From Kiritimatiellia bacterium (lineage in GTDB: Bacteria; Verrucomicrobiota; Kiritimatiellia; CAIQIC01; Lenti-01), in the NCBI GenBank assembly GCA_028681135.1, contig JAQUJC010000015.1, forward strand, positions 1 through 51,291: a stretch of DNA of 51,291 nucleotides. The letters run 5' to 3'. Positions 35,282-44,717 of the stretch are shown here, piece after piece. Within the stretch, counting starts at the first letter, position 1. Each line of letters starts with the position of its first letter. The notes under the pieces are model-generated. The model was not told the origin of the DNA. It saw nothing but the letters and a program-made list of their open reading frames with translations, and made no database searches. The position numbers and the translations under genes were made by a program.

Positions 35282-35719
35282 TCAGAGCATTATTTCGCAG
35301 GTGCCCCCGGCCTTTTCGATCTTGGCCCGGGCCGCCGCGCTGAACGCGTGGGCCTTGACGGTGCGGGCTTCGGATATCTCGCCGCCGGAGAGAATCTTGA
35401 TGGGCAACTTGCCATCCACGCGGCCCGCCTTGATGAGCGCCTCGGGAGTGATGTCGCCCTTGATCGACTGGGCCAACTCGCCAATATTCAGCGCGTCATA
35501 GGCCACACGGTTGGGGCTGGTAAACCCACGCTTGGGCACGCGCCGGATCAGCGGCATCTGCCCGCCCTCAAAGTGCGCCTTGCGCTTGTGGCCCGTGCGG
35601 CTCATCTGGCCCTTGTTGCCCTTGCCCGCAGTCCGGCCCTTGCCCGAAGATTCGCCCCGGCCCACGCGCATCCGGCGTGTCTTGGCGCCGGGAGTATTCG
35701 ATAACGTATGCAAATTCAT
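35282..35719 (-). CDS. rplO: ribosomal protein L15
   Basis: MNLHTLSNTPGAKTRRMRVGRGESSGKGRTAGKGNKGQ. Confidence 0.96.
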   Translation of the reverse strand: MNLHTLSNTPGAKTRRMRVGRGESSGKGRTAGKGNKGQMSRTGHKRKAHFEGGQMPLIRRVPKRGFTSPNRVAYDALNIGELAQSIKGDITPEALIKAGRVDGKLPIKILSGGEISEARTVKAHAFSAAARAKIEKAGGTCEIML

Positions 35720-35721
35720 GT

Positions 35722-36231
35722 CTATACTTCCTTCGCCACCTGGCGTAGCGCCTCGGTCTCCTCGCGGGACCGCAACTGCATCAATCCATTCATGGTCGCC
35801 TTGACCACATTGAGCGCGCTGGTGGATCCCAGCGATTTGGCCAGGACATCGCGCACCCCCGAGAGATCCAACACCGCTCGCGCTCCGCCGCCGGCAATCA
35901 CGCCCGTTCCCTTGGAGGCGGGTTTGAGCATGACGCGCGAGGCCCCACAACGACCAATCACCTCGTGGGGGATCGTGCGGTCCTTCATCGTCACCTTCAC
36001 CATGCTGCGCCGCGCCATCTCAGTGGCTTTGCGGATGGCATCGGCATTTTCGCGGGCCTTGCCCAGCGCATAGCCGACCTGGCCGTCGCGATCGCCCACC
36101 ACCACCAGCGCGGAAAAGCTGAAGCGGCGTCCGCCCTTGACAACCTTGGCCGTCCGGTTGATTTGCACCACCCGTTCCATGGCCTCGCCGGGGCTCTTCT
36201 GTGTGTCGTTTCTCTTAAATCCTGGTTTCAT
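35722..36231 (-). CDS. rpsE: ribosomal protein S5
   Basis: [34 protein letters not shown]. Confidence 0.96.
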   Translation of the reverse strand: MKPGFKRNDTQKSPGEAMERVVQINRTAKVVKGGRRFSFSALVVVGDRDGQVGYALGKARENADAIRKATEMARRSMVKVTMKDRTIPHEVIGRCGASRVMLKPASKGTGVIAGGGARAVLDLSGVRDVLAKSLGSTSALNVVKATMNGLMQLRSREETEALRQVAKEV

Positions 36232-36255
36232 CCGAATGTCCTCTGGTTGGTCGGC

Positions 36256-36612
36256 CTAAAAGTTCAGCCCGCCCTCGCGGGCAGCGTCAGCCAGTGCCTT
36301 CAAGCGGCCGCCATAGGCGAATCCGCCACGATCAAATGCCACCGTGCGAATCCCCTTGGCCTGGGCCACCTCGGCGGCCAGCGCGCCCAGTTTTCGGGCG
36401 GTTTCCACATTGAGCAAGGCACCCTTGAGGGGCCCCGCCACCGTGGAAACGGCGGCCAAGGTCTGGCCGGCGGCATCATCAATAAATTGCACAACCAGAT
36501 GTTGGTTGGACTTGAACACGCTCATGCGCGGACGCGCGGCGGTGCCCTGCACCTTACGGCGCAGGCGCAAATGCCGACGGACTCGATAATCTTTTTGGGT
36601 TTTCATTTTCAT
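36256..36612 (-). CDS. rplR: ribosomal protein L18
   Basis: [35 protein letters not shown]. Confidence 0.95.
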   Translation of the reverse strand: MKMKTQKDYRVRRHLRLRRKVQGTAARPRMSVFKSNQHLVVQFIDDAAGQTLAAVSTVAGPLKGALLNVETARKLGALAAEVAQAKGIRTVAFDRGGFAYGGRLKALADAAREGGLNF

Positions 36613-36614
36613 GG

Positions 36615-37151
36615 CTACGCTACCGTCTTGCCTGCTTTCCGGCGCACATGTTCGTCCTTGTAACGGACGCCCTTGCCCTTGTAGGGCTCCGGCGGCCGGA
36701 AAGAGCGAATGCGCGCACTCACTTGTCCCACCAGTTGCTTGTCAATTCCACTGACCTTGATCTTCGTGTTGTCCACCACCTCCACCGTCACCCCCTCGGG
36801 GACGGTATATTCCACAGGATGGGAGAACCCCACATTGAGGGTCAGGGTTGTATCGGCGATGGCCGCTTTGAAGCCCACGCCATGAATTTCGAGTTCACGC
36901 GTAAAGCCCTGGGACACGCCCACAGCCATATTGCCGAGCAGCGAGCGAATCGTCCCGTGGGACGCCCGGCTCTGCTTATCTTCGGCCTTGCGGGTGACCG
37001 TCAAGATGTCCCCCGCGACCGCCACCTCAATCGCGTCGGGCAGCGGCAGGCTCAACTCTCCCTTGGGACCGGTCACGGTCACCGCCTGGTCGGCCACCTG
37101 TGCACTCACCCCAGCGGGCAACGTCAACGGTTGTTTACCAATTCTGGACAT
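36615..37151 (-). CDS. rplF: ribosomal protein L6
   Basis: MSRIGKQPLTLPAGVSAQV...PEPYKGKGVRYKDEHVRRKAGK. Confidence 0.97.
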   Translation of the reverse strand: MSRIGKQPLTLPAGVSAQVADQAVTVTGPKGELSLPLPDAIEVAVAGDILTVTRKAEDKQSRASHGTIRSLLGNMAVGVSQGFTRELEIHGVGFKAAIADTTLTLNVGFSHPVEYTVPEGVTVEVVDNTKIKVSGIDKQLVGQVSARIRSFRPPEPYKGKGVRYKDEHVRRKAGKTVA

Positions 37152-37167
37152 AGTCGTCGTCTCCGGT

Positions 37168-37566
37168 TTACCAAATCTGGCAGAGCACTTCGCCGCCCAC
37201 GTGGGCCGTGCGGGCCTCGCGGTCGGTCATAATGCCACGGCTGGTGCTCAGCAATGCTGTGCCCAAACCGCCCTTCACGCGTGGAATCGCCGCGGCGGCC
37301 ACATAGCGGCGCAGACCCGGTCGGCTCACACGCTGGAGCTGCTGGATGATGGGTTTTTCATTGTAATCATATTTCAAGACCACCCGCAGGACTTTTTTAC
37401 CGTCCTCGGCGGTCTCGGCCACGTCCGTGACGTAGCCTTCTTTCTTCAGAATCTGGGCAATCTCGGCCTTGAGGCGCGAATGGCCCATCTCGACAGCCGG
37501 CAACCCGGCCCTGCATGCGTTGCGGATTCGCGTCAGCATGTCCGCAATGGGATCAGAACAACTCAT
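37168..37566 (-). CDS. rpsH: ribosomal protein S8
   Basis: MSCSDPIADMLTRIRNACRAG...LLSTSRGIMTDREAR. Confidence 0.96.
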   Translation of the reverse strand: MSCSDPIADMLTRIRNACRAGLPAVEMGHSRLKAEIAQILKKEGYVTDVAETAEDGKKVLRVVLKYDYNEKPIIQQLQRVSRPGLRRYVAAAAIPRVKGGLGTALLSTSRGIMTDREARTAHVGGEVLCQIW

Positions 37567-37580
37567 TGATTTCCTCCGTC

Positions 37581-37766
37581 CTACCAGCTCGCCTTGACGA
37601 CCCCGGGGATTTTCCCCTCGGACGCCAGCTCGCGGAAACAAATACGGCACAGTTGGAACTTCCGAATATAGGCACGCGTACGCCCGCACCGGCGGCAGCG
37701 CTGATATCCGCGCACGGCAAACTTGGGTTCGCGTGCTGCTTTCACCATCCAGGATGTTTTAGCCAA
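37581..37766 (-). CDS. rpsN: ribosomal protein S14 (zinc-binding type)
   Basis: [26 protein letters not shown]. Confidence 0.95.
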   Translation of the reverse strand: MAKTSWMVKAAREPKFAVRGYQRCRRCGRTRAYIRKFQLCRICFRELASEGKIPGVVKASW

Positions 37767-37797
37767 GGTCTTTCCTCCCTACTTCAATTCACTAACA

Positions 37798-38337
37798 TTA
37801 TGCATTCGCAAACGGCATCCCCAGCAGCTTCAACAGCTCCTTGGCATCCTCGTTTATCTTTGCCGTGGTTACAATGGTGATGTCCATGCCCTGGACACGC
37901 TTGACCTTATCGGCCTCAATTTCCGGAAACAGCGTCTGCTCCTTCAGCCCCAGGCTGTAGTTGCCGTGTCCATCGAACGACTTCAACGGAACGCCGCGGA
38001 AGTCGCGAATACGCGGCAACGTGGCGTGCAGCAAGCGCTCGAGGAACTCATACATCTGTTCGCCGCGCAGCGTCACCTTCGCGCCAATTTCCATTCCTTC
38101 GCGCAGTTTGAAATTCGACACACTCTTGGTCGCCTTCGTAATGACGGGGCGCTGCCCGGTAATTTTGCCGAGGTCCTCTGCGGCCTGTTTAAGCGTATCG
38201 CGATCCACCAGGGCATTGACGCCCATATTCACAACCACCTTGGACAGACGCGGGACGTCCATCGCGGAGGGGAACCGCCCAGTCGCCTGGAGGGCGGGTA
38301 CCACTTCTTTGGTATATTTGTCTCTCAACATCGACAT
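37798..38337 (-). CDS. rplE: ribosomal protein L5
   Basis: KYTKEVVPALQ...KVVVNMGV...ITGQRPVITKATKSVSNFKLREG. Confidence 0.96.
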   Translation of the reverse strand: MSMLRDKYTKEVVPALQATGRFPSAMDVPRLSKVVVNMGVNALVDRDTLKQAAEDLGKITGQRPVITKATKSVSNFKLREGMEIGAKVTLRGEQMYEFLERLLHATLPRIRDFRGVPLKSFDGHGNYSLGLKEQTLFPEIEADKVKRVQGMDITIVTTAKINEDAKELLKLLGMPFANA

Positions 38338-38349
38338 GGTTTCCTCCCC

Positions 38350-38616
38350 CTATTCCTTTTCTGCCTTCTTGGCCGACGTCACCACCGCCAGATTGGAGGC
38401 CGCCATAGGTGCCTCCCTGGAGACGATCCCGCCGTTGGGGTTGTCCTGCGATTTGCGCAGATGCTTTTTGACAAAGTTGAACCCTTCCACCAGCGCGCGA
38501 TTCTTCGCCGGGTACACCTTCAGGACTTTGCCGGTCTTCTTGCCATCGGCATCCTCGCCCGAAATCGCTTTGACGATGTCGCCGCGACGGATGTGCATTT
38601 TGATTTTGGCCATCAC
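38350..38616 (-). CDS. rplX: ribosomal protein L24
   Basis: [48 protein letters not shown]. Confidence 0.94.
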   Translation of the reverse strand: MMAKIKMHIRRGDIVKAISGEDADGKKTGKVLKVYPAKNRALVEGFNFVKKHLRKSQDNPNGGIVSREAPMAASNLAVVTSAKKAEKE

Positions 38617-38978
38617 AACACCTCCGGTGCCAACGAGATCACCTTCATATAGTTGAGTTCACGTAACTCACGGGCCACGGGCCCAAAGATACGGCTGCCG
38701 CGAGGATTTTTCTGGTCGTCGAGCAGCACCACCGCATTGTGGTCAAACCGGAGCGTCGAGCCATCGCGGCGCCGAACCGGGGCCGCCGTCCGCACAATCA
38801 GGGCCTTGTGGACTTCGCCCTTCTTGACCATGCCGCCGGGCTGCGTTTCGCGAATGGACACCTTGATGATGTCGCCAATGCGCGCGGTGGTCTTGCCCTG
38901 GCCCAGCACCTTGATGCACTTGACCAGCCGGGCACCCGTATTATCGGCAACCGGAATCTCGGATTCCATTTGAATCAT
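38613..38978 (-). CDS. rplN: ribosomal protein L14
   Basis: [28 protein letters not shown]. Confidence 0.97.
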   Translation of the reverse strand: MIQMESEIPVADNTGARLVKCIKVLGQGKTTARIGDIIKVSIRETQPGGMVKKGEVHKALIVRTAAPVRRRDGSTLRFDHNAVVLLDDQKNPRGSRIFGPVARELRELNYMKVISLAPEVL

Positions 38979-39256
38979 GGGGACACCTCACTCCCCGCCG
39001 CCCTGGCCACGATCTCCACCAAGCGCCAGCGCTTGGTCTTGCTCAGGGGCCGCGTCTCGACAATCCGAACGCGATCGCCCTTGTGGGCCTCGTTCTTTTC
39101 ATCGTGCGCCGCATACGCCTTGTGACGGCGAATGACTTTGCCGTACAGGGGGTGGGCCATACGGCGTTCCACCTGCACCATCACCGTCTTGTTCATCGCG
39201 TCGCTGATCACGACGCCGTTGCGCTCTTTGCGCGAATGTCTTACTTCAGTCGCCAT
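38975..39256 (-). CDS. rpsQ: ribosomal protein S17
   Basis: [38 protein letters not shown] overlap with rplN. Confidence 0.95.
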   Translation of the reverse strand: MATEVRHSRKERNGVVISDAMNKTVMVQVERRMAHPLYGKVIRRHKAYAAHDEKNEAHKGDRVRIVETRPLSKTKRWRLVEIVARAAGSEVSP

Positions 39257-39261
39257 ATTCC

Positions 39262-39459
39262 CTACCTCGCGGCTTTCGCCGTATTCATAACCGTCTTGAT
39301 GCGCGCAATGTCGCGCCGGACCGTCCGCAGTCGGTCGGGCTTCTCGAGTTGGCCCGTGGCCTGCTGAAGGCGCAGGTTAAACAGTTCCTTCTCGGCCTCG
39401 GCCAGCTTTTGCGCTTGCTCGTCGGCGGTCCAATCCCGAATTTCTCGTCCCTTCATCAC
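39262..39459 (-). CDS. rpmC: ribosomal protein L29
   Basis: [36 protein letters not shown]. Confidence 0.93.
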   Translation of the reverse strand: MMKGREIRDWTADEQAQKLAEAEKELFNLRLQQATGQLEKPDRLRTVRRDIARIKTVMNTAKAAR

Positions 39460-39474
39460 TGCTCCTCCGCTCCG

Positions 39475-39897
39475 TTACAGGGATATCTCGTCGCGCCGCA
39501 CAAATACTGTGCGAATGGGCAGTTTAGTCGCCGCCAGACGCATACATTCGACTGCCATCGGATCGCTCACACCGTCGATTTCAAACAAAATACGTCCCGG
39601 ACGCACCACGGCCACCCAGCCTTCGACGGAGCCTTTCCCCTTGCCCATGCGCACTTCGATGGGTTTCTTAGAATAGGACTTGTCGGGAAAAATCCGAATC
39701 CACAATTTGCCTTTGCGCTTCATTTCGCGGTTCATAGCCACGCGGCACGCTTCAATTTGGATGTTGGTGATCCAGGCACGCTCCATGGCGCGCAGGCCGT
39801 ATTCGCCAAACGCCAAGGTATTGCCAGACATCGCCATGCCCTTGCGCGAGCCGCGCTGGCTTTGGCGGTATTTCACACGTTTAGGCATGAGGGCCAT
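39475..39897 (-). CDS. rplP: ribosomal protein L16
   Basis: [20 protein letters not shown]...[22 protein letters not shown]. Confidence 0.96.
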   Translation of the reverse strand: MALMPKRVKYRQSQRGSRKGMAMSGNTLAFGEYGLRAMERAWITNIQIEACRVAMNREMKRKGKLWIRIFPDKSYSKKPIEVRMGKGKGSVEGWVAVVRPGRILFEIDGVSDPMAVECMRLAATKLPIRTVFVRRDEISL

Positions 39898-40552
39898 ACG
39901 AACGTTCCTTTCTGGGCGCACGCGCGACCGTATCGGGGTTTTGGCAAATCCAGCACTTCACGCCGACCTTGCCCGCCAGGGTGTTGGCTTCGGCAAAGCC
40001 GTACTGCACATCCGCGCGCAGGGTTTGCAAGGGCACCTTGCCCATCATGTAGTGCTCCACGCGCGCCAGTTCTGCGCCGCCGAGACGGCCGCCGGCCTGA
40101 ACCCGGATGCCCAGGGCTCCCATGTCCATCGCCAATTGCAGCGCGCGTTTCATCGCCCGCCGGAAGGCCACCCGCCGTTCCAACTGCAACGCGATGTTCT
40201 CCGCCACCAGTTGCGCCGTCGCGTCCGGATTGCGCACTTCTTTAATTTCCACATATACTTCTTTACCGGTCTTGACGCTCAACTCTTCGCGCAGCCGGTC
40301 GATGCCTTCGCCCTTGCGCCCGATCACCACACCCGGACGCGCCGAATAGACCGTCACCCGCGCACGCTGTGCATAGCGCTCAATCAGTACATCCGCCACG
40401 GCCGCGTCTTTCAATTTCGCACGCACCATGTCCCGGATCACATTATCTTCGTTCAGCAAATCGCCGAACTCTTTTCTCTCCGCATACCAGCGACTCTTCC
40501 ACTGCTTGTGGACTGCTGTGCGGAACCCGATCGGATTGACTTTTTGGCCCAA
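39881..40552 (-). CDS. rpsC: ribosomal protein S3
   Basis: [33 protein letters not shown]. Confidence 0.97.
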   Translation of the reverse strand: MGQKVNPIGFRTAVHKQWKSRWYAERKEFGDLLNEDNVIRDMVRAKLKDAAVADVLIERYAQRARVTVYSARPGVVIGRKGEGIDRLREELSVKTGKEVYVEIKEVRNPDATAQLVAENIALQLERRVAFRRAMKRALQLAMDMGALGIRVQAGGRLGGAELARVEHYMMGKVPLQTLRADVQYGFAEANTLAGKVGVKCWICQNPDTVARAPRKERSYGPHA

Positions 40553-40582
40553 CTTGCGCCTCCTCTTTCCGGCTCTCGCCGC

Positions 40583-40933
40583 TTACTTCTTGCCCGACGG
40601 CTTCTCGTCCGTCAGTGTCACGCGAATGTGGCTCGTCTTCTTGCGGATGGGCGATGCCGATCCGCGCGCTCGCGGCCAATAGCGTGCCATCGTCGGCCCG
40701 TTCTCGATGACCGCCTGCGCCACCCACAGCTTGTCCGCCGACAGCTCCGCATTGTTTTCCGCGTTGGCAATCGCCGACTTCAGCGTTTTGCCGATACACT
40801 CCGCCGCCTTGCGCTTGTTCACTTCGACCACTTGCAGCGCCTCACCTACACGCTTGCCTTGGATGGCCCGCGCGAGGTCGCGCGCCTTAGTCGGCGACAA
40901 CCGCACGTATTTTGATACTGCTATGATTTCCAT
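40583..40933 (-). CDS. rplV: ribosomal protein L22
   Basis: SKYVRLSPTKARDLARAIQGKRVGEAL...PRARGSASPIRKKTSHIRV. Confidence 0.95.
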   Translation of the reverse strand: MEIIAVSKYVRLSPTKARDLARAIQGKRVGEALQVVEVNKRKAAECIGKTLKSAIANAENNAELSADKLWVAQAVIENGPTMARYWPRARGSASPIRKKTSHIRVTLTDEKPSGKK

Positions 40934-40943
40934 ATCTTATTCC

Positions 40944-41699
40944 TCAGGGACCGGTCGACCGAATCAGCACCGCTCGATCCCCTGTTTGGGGGTGGTCGCC
41001 ACGCGCCGTCTCCTCGACCGCTGCGCCCGCAACTCTCTCTCTCACATCCACTACACGAATCCGCGCCACCGGCTGTCGGTTTCGCAAGACGGTCAACGGC
41101 AAGCCGTACCTCACGCCCTGCCGGGCACCGTGGTCAATCACCACCAGGCCCAGCTCCGGATTGGCATCCACGATCCGGGCCTCAAGGGGCGCATCCGGCA
41201 CTGGCGCCGTCCTCTCGCTCGCCGCCTGCGCCCGCCAGACCTCCTGATGGTCCAACGCCGCCTGCGCCTCGGCCAAGGCTTCGCTCAGCTTTCGTATCCG
41301 TGCCGCGCGGTCGTCCTGGCCCCGGCGCAGCTCGGCAATTTCCTTCGCCAACTGCGTCGTCACCAGCCGCGACTCGCTCGTCACCAGCTCCAGCAATTCG
41401 TCATGTGGGCCATCCGCCGCGCCTCCCACGGCCGCTGCTGCTGGCCCGTCCACGCGGATGGGAGTGAACTCCTCATTCCTCGCGGACTGCACCGACTGCT
41501 CGGCCGTCTCCGCCTCGTCCAAAGGCGCGGGTTCACTCCCGCGCTCTTCATTCAGGCGGGCCGGCGCGGACGCCGGCTCCGTCATCAAAGAACAATGTGC
41601 CATCCAGCAGGAGTTGGCGACCCAACCCGCACTGATGGCGACTCCCAGGCCTACCGCAACCCCGAGGGGTCGCCACCTGCGCCAGAAGCCAACTCTCAT
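40944..41699 (-). CDS. membrane-anchored coiled-coil protein of unknown function within the S10/spc-type operon
   Basis: 251 aa; TM near N-terminus; heptad-rich TTQLAKEIAELRRGQDDRAARIRKLSEALAEAQAALD; C-terminal small beta domain (LGLVVIDHGARQGVRYGLPLTVLRNRQPVARIRVVDVRERVAGAAV). Flanked by rpsS stop (6 bp) and rplV start (10 bp). Confidence 0.85.
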   Translation of the reverse strand: MRVGFWRRWRPLGVAVGLGVAISAGWVANSCWMAHCSLMTEPASAPARLNEERGSEPAPLDEAETAEQSVQSARNEEFTPIRVDGPAAAAVGGAADGPHDELLELVTSESRLVTTQLAKEIAELRRGQDDRAARIRKLSEALAEAQAALDHQEVWRAQAASERTAPVPDAPLEARIVDANPELGLVVIDHGARQGVRYGLPLTVLRNRQPVARIRVVDVRERVAGAAVEETARGDHPQTGDRAVLIRSTGP

Positions 41700-41705
41700 T
41701 CAACG

Positions 41706-41990
41706 CTACTTCAAGGCAGCGGTCTTGTCCGTTGCAGAACCATGGCGGCGGAACGTCCGCGTGGGCGCAAATTCGCCCAGCCGATGCCCCACCATGTTTT
41801 CCGTCACGAACACACTCGTAAACACCTTGCCATTATGCACATTAAACGTGTGCCCTACAAAATCCGGCAGGATCATACTGCGGCGCGACCACGTCTTGAT
41901 CGGACGCTTGGCCCCGCTGACCTTGAGCGCTTCCACCTTTTTCATCAGGTGGGCTTCCACATACGGACCCTTTTTAATTGAACGCGTCAT
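41706..41990 (-). CDS. rpsS: ribosomal protein S19
   Basis: [22 protein letters not shown]...[23 protein letters not shown]. Confidence 0.97.
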   Translation of the reverse strand: MTRSIKKGPYVEAHLMKKVEALKVSGAKRPIKTWSRRSMILPDFVGHTFNVHNGKVFTSVFVTENMVGHRLGEFAPTRTFRRHGSATDKTAALK

Positions 41991-41993
41991 GAG

Positions 41994-42824
41994 TTACTTC
42001 TTCCTGCGCTTGACAATAAATTTACCCGATGGCTTGCGCTTACTCCGCGTGCGCTTGCCCTTCGTCAACTGACCCCATGGCGTCACCGGATGCCCGCCGC
42101 CCGAGCTGCGGCCTTCGCCACCGCCCATTGGGTGGTCGATCGGGTTCATCGCCACGCCGCGCACGGTCGGGCGAATCCCCTTCCAGCGCTTGCGACCGGC
42201 CTTACCCAGTGATATGCCTTCGTGCTCCAGATTACCCACCTGGCCAATCGTTGCGTAGCAGGCAACGTTGATCTTGCGAATCTCGCCCGAGGGCATCTTG
42301 ATCTGCGCATAGTCATCATCGCGCGACGCAATCCGCGCCAACATGCCGGCACTGCGCGCCAGCTTGGCACCGCCGCCCGGGACCAACTCGATCGCATGCA
42401 CCGCCATGCCCATCGGAATCGCCGACAGCGGCATCGCATTGCCGTTCTCAGGCTCCACCTTGGGACCGGCCATGACCGTCATTCCTTCCTTCAACCCGTT
42501 GGGCGCCAGAATATAACGCTTTTCACCATCGGCATAGGCCAGCAAGGCCAGCCGTGCCGAGCGGTTCGGGTCATACTCAATCGCCTGGACCGTCGCCGGT
42601 ATCCCCAGCTTGTCGTACCGGCGGAAATCCACTTTACGTAAAAATCGCTTGTGCCCGCCGCCCCGGTGCCGGACCGTAATCCGACCCTGCACGTTGCGCC
42701 CAGCTTTGCCCTTTTTGATCGTACGCAGCTTGCGCTCGGGGCGCTTTTTGGATACGCCCTCGAAATCCGACAGTGTCGTAAAACGCAGGCTCTGCGATCG
42801 CGGTTTATATGACTTCAGACCCAT
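41994..42824 (-). CDS. rplB: ribosomal protein L2
   Basis: [18 protein letters not shown]...[30 protein letters not shown]. Confidence 0.97.
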   Translation of the reverse strand: MGLKSYKPRSQSLRFTTLSDFEGVSKKRPERKLRTIKKGKAGRNVQGRITVRHRGGGHKRFLRKVDFRRYDKLGIPATVQAIEYDPNRSARLALLAYADGEKRYILAPNGLKEGMTVMAGPKVEPENGNAMPLSAIPMGMAVHAIELVPGGGAKLARSAGMLARIASRDDDYAQIKMPSGEIRKINVACYATIGQVGNLEHEGISLGKAGRKRWKGIRPTVRGVAMNPIDHPMGGGEGRSSGGGHPVTPWGQLTKGKRTRSKRKPSGKFIVKRRKK

Positions 42825-42836
42825 GATCCATCCTCG

Positions 42837-43115
42837 CTATGCCATATCAATGGACTGGCCGTCCTGCAATGTGACCACCGCGCGCTTCCACGTCGGGGTC
42901 CGGCCATACGAGGCCGTCCGCAGACGCTTGGCCTTGCCAGGCCGCGTCATGGTGTTGACATCCTTGACCTTGACGCTGAACTGCTGTTCCACCGCACGGC
43001 GGATTTCCAGCTTGTTGGCACCCCGGTCGACTTCAAAAATATACTGGTTGGCCCCTTCTTTCAGGCGGGTGCCCTTTTCCGTCACCAACACTTTCTTGAC
43101 GATGGTGTGACTCAT
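42837..43115 (-). CDS. rplW: ribosomal protein L23
   Basis: VLVTEKGTRLKEGANQYIFEVDRGANKLEIRRAVEQQFSVKV. Confidence 0.95.
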   Translation of the reverse strand: MSHTIVKKVLVTEKGTRLKEGANQYIFEVDRGANKLEIRRAVEQQFSVKVKDVNTMTRPGKAKRLRTASYGRTPTWKRAVVTLQDGQSIDMA

Positions 43116-43750
43116 GCCTCCACCCCTTCCGACAACCGCTGTTGTAAAACGTCCAGCCCGGCCGCATCGGTCACGATCACCGCATAACGCAATATCTGAT
43201 AGGTCGTCGCCTGCGCCGCCGTGGTCACCTCGACCTTCTGGCGGTTGCGCGCTGCCCGATTCAGGTTCTGGCTCGATTCCCCAGTCAGCAACAACGCCGA
43301 TCGACCACCCGCCACCGCCTTCAGCAGCGGCGTCAACGCCTTGGTCTTGGGCTCTGTCTCGCCCAACCCCTCGGCCACCACCACAGCGCCCGCCGCCAGC
43401 TTTTCGCTCAAGGCCCGACGAAAGGCCAACGCGGTCACCTTCTTATTAACCTTCTTACTAAAATCCCGTGGGTGCGGCCCAAATACCACGCCGCCACCGC
43501 GCAAAATCGGCGAACGGATGGACCCCTGGCGGGCACGCCCGGTTCCCTTTTGCCGGTACGGCTTGCGGCCACCGCCGCTCACCATGGCCCGGGTTTTGGT
43601 CGACGCCGTCCCCGCGCGAATTCCCGCCCGGTACGCCGTTACCACATCCTGCACCGCCTGGTTGCCGCGCTTGCGCTCCAGCAACTCGTCGGCGATTTGG
43701 GCCTCGCCGGCGGTCTCGCCAGTCAACTTGTATACCTTCAGCTTGCTCAT
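43112..43750 (-). CDS. rplD: ribosomal protein L4
   Basis: VSGGGRKPYRQKGTGRARQGSIRSPILRGGGVVFGP. Confidence 0.96.
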   Translation of the reverse strand: MSKLKVYKLTGETAGEAQIADELLERKRGNQAVQDVVTAYRAGIRAGTASTKTRAMVSGGGRKPYRQKGTGRARQGSIRSPILRGGGVVFGPHPRDFSKKVNKKVTALAFRRALSEKLAAGAVVVAEGLGETEPKTKALTPLLKAVAGGRSALLLTGESSQNLNRAARNRQKVEVTTAAQATTYQILRYAVIVTDAAGLDVLQQRLSEGVEA

Positions 43751-43755
43751 GACGC

Positions 43756-44382
43756 CTATGCCTTTTTGATCGCTTTTCGCACTAGCACAATCCCACCCGC
43801 CGGACCCGCCACTGCGCCTTCCAGCAACAGAGCGTTCTCATCGGCCAGTACCTTGACCACCCGCAAATTCTGGGTCGTAATGTCGACCGAGCCCATCTGT
43901 CCCGGCATCGTTTTGTTTTTGATAATGTTGGCCGAATCAATGCTGCCCGTGGAGCCCGCCCGACGGGTCCAGGCCCCCCCGTGACTCGCGCGGCCACCGC
44001 GCATCTTGAACTTCCGGATCACCCCCTGAAAACCTCGGCCCTTGGTATGGCCCAGCACATCCACATACTGCACCCCTTCAAATATCTTGGCGGTCAGCAC
44101 ATCGCCGGGCGCGGCCTCTTCATCGGCCTCCAGCCGTACCTCGCGCACCACCTTCTGCGGCTTCGCGCCGGCCTTCTTGAAATGACCCTGCTGCGGCTTG
44201 GTCACGCGCGATTCTTTTTGCTCTTCAAAACCGAGCTGTACCGCTTCGTAGCCATCGGTCGCCGCCGTCTTGCGCTGCACCACTGTGCACGGGCCCACTT
44301 GCACCACCGTCACTGCCACTTGCACCCCGTCGTCATCATAGACCCGGGTCATGCCTGTCTTTTTACCAATTAATGTCTGCAT
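43756..44382 (-). CDS. rplC: ribosomal protein L3
   Basis: MQTLIGKKTGMTRVYDDDG...GHTKGRGFQGVIRKFKMRGGRASHG. Confidence 0.96.
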   Translation of the reverse strand: MQTLIGKKTGMTRVYDDDGVQVAVTVVQVGPCTVVQRKTAATDGYEAVQLGFEEQKESRVTKPQQGHFKKAGAKPQKVVREVRLEADEEAAPGDVLTAKIFEGVQYVDVLGHTKGRGFQGVIRKFKMRGGRASHGGAWTRRAGSTGSIDSANIIKNKTMPGQMGSVDITTQNLRVVKVLADENALLLEGAVAGPAGGIVLVRKAIKKA

Positions 44383-44395
44383 GGACGTCGTTTCC

Positions 44396-44704
44396 CTAAA
44401 TTCGGATTTGAATATCCACACCCGCCGGCAGATTCAGCTTCTTCAGCTCATCCACCGTCTTTGCCGTGGGATCAATAATATCCAGCAAGCGCTTGTGCGT
44501 GCGAATCTCAAATTGTTCCATCGATTTCTTGTCCACATGGACGCTGCGATTGACGGAATAGCGCTCGATGCGTGTTGGCATCGGAACGGGGCCAACCACC
44601 TGCGCACCCGTGCGCTTGGTCGTCTCCACAATCTCGGCCACTGATTGGTCCAGCACCCGATGATCGAATGCCTTTAACCGTATTCTGATTCGTTGTCCGC
44701 TCAT
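44396..44704 (-). CDS. rpsJ: ribosomal protein S10
   Basis: [57 protein letters not shown]. Confidence 0.97.
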   Translation of the reverse strand: MSGQRIRIRLKAFDHRVLDQSVAEIVETTKRTGAQVVGPVPMPTRIERYSVNRSVHVDKKSMEQFEIRTHKRLLDIIDPTAKTVDELKKLNLPAGVDIQIRI

Positions 44705-44717
44705 AGTCTCTTCTCTG

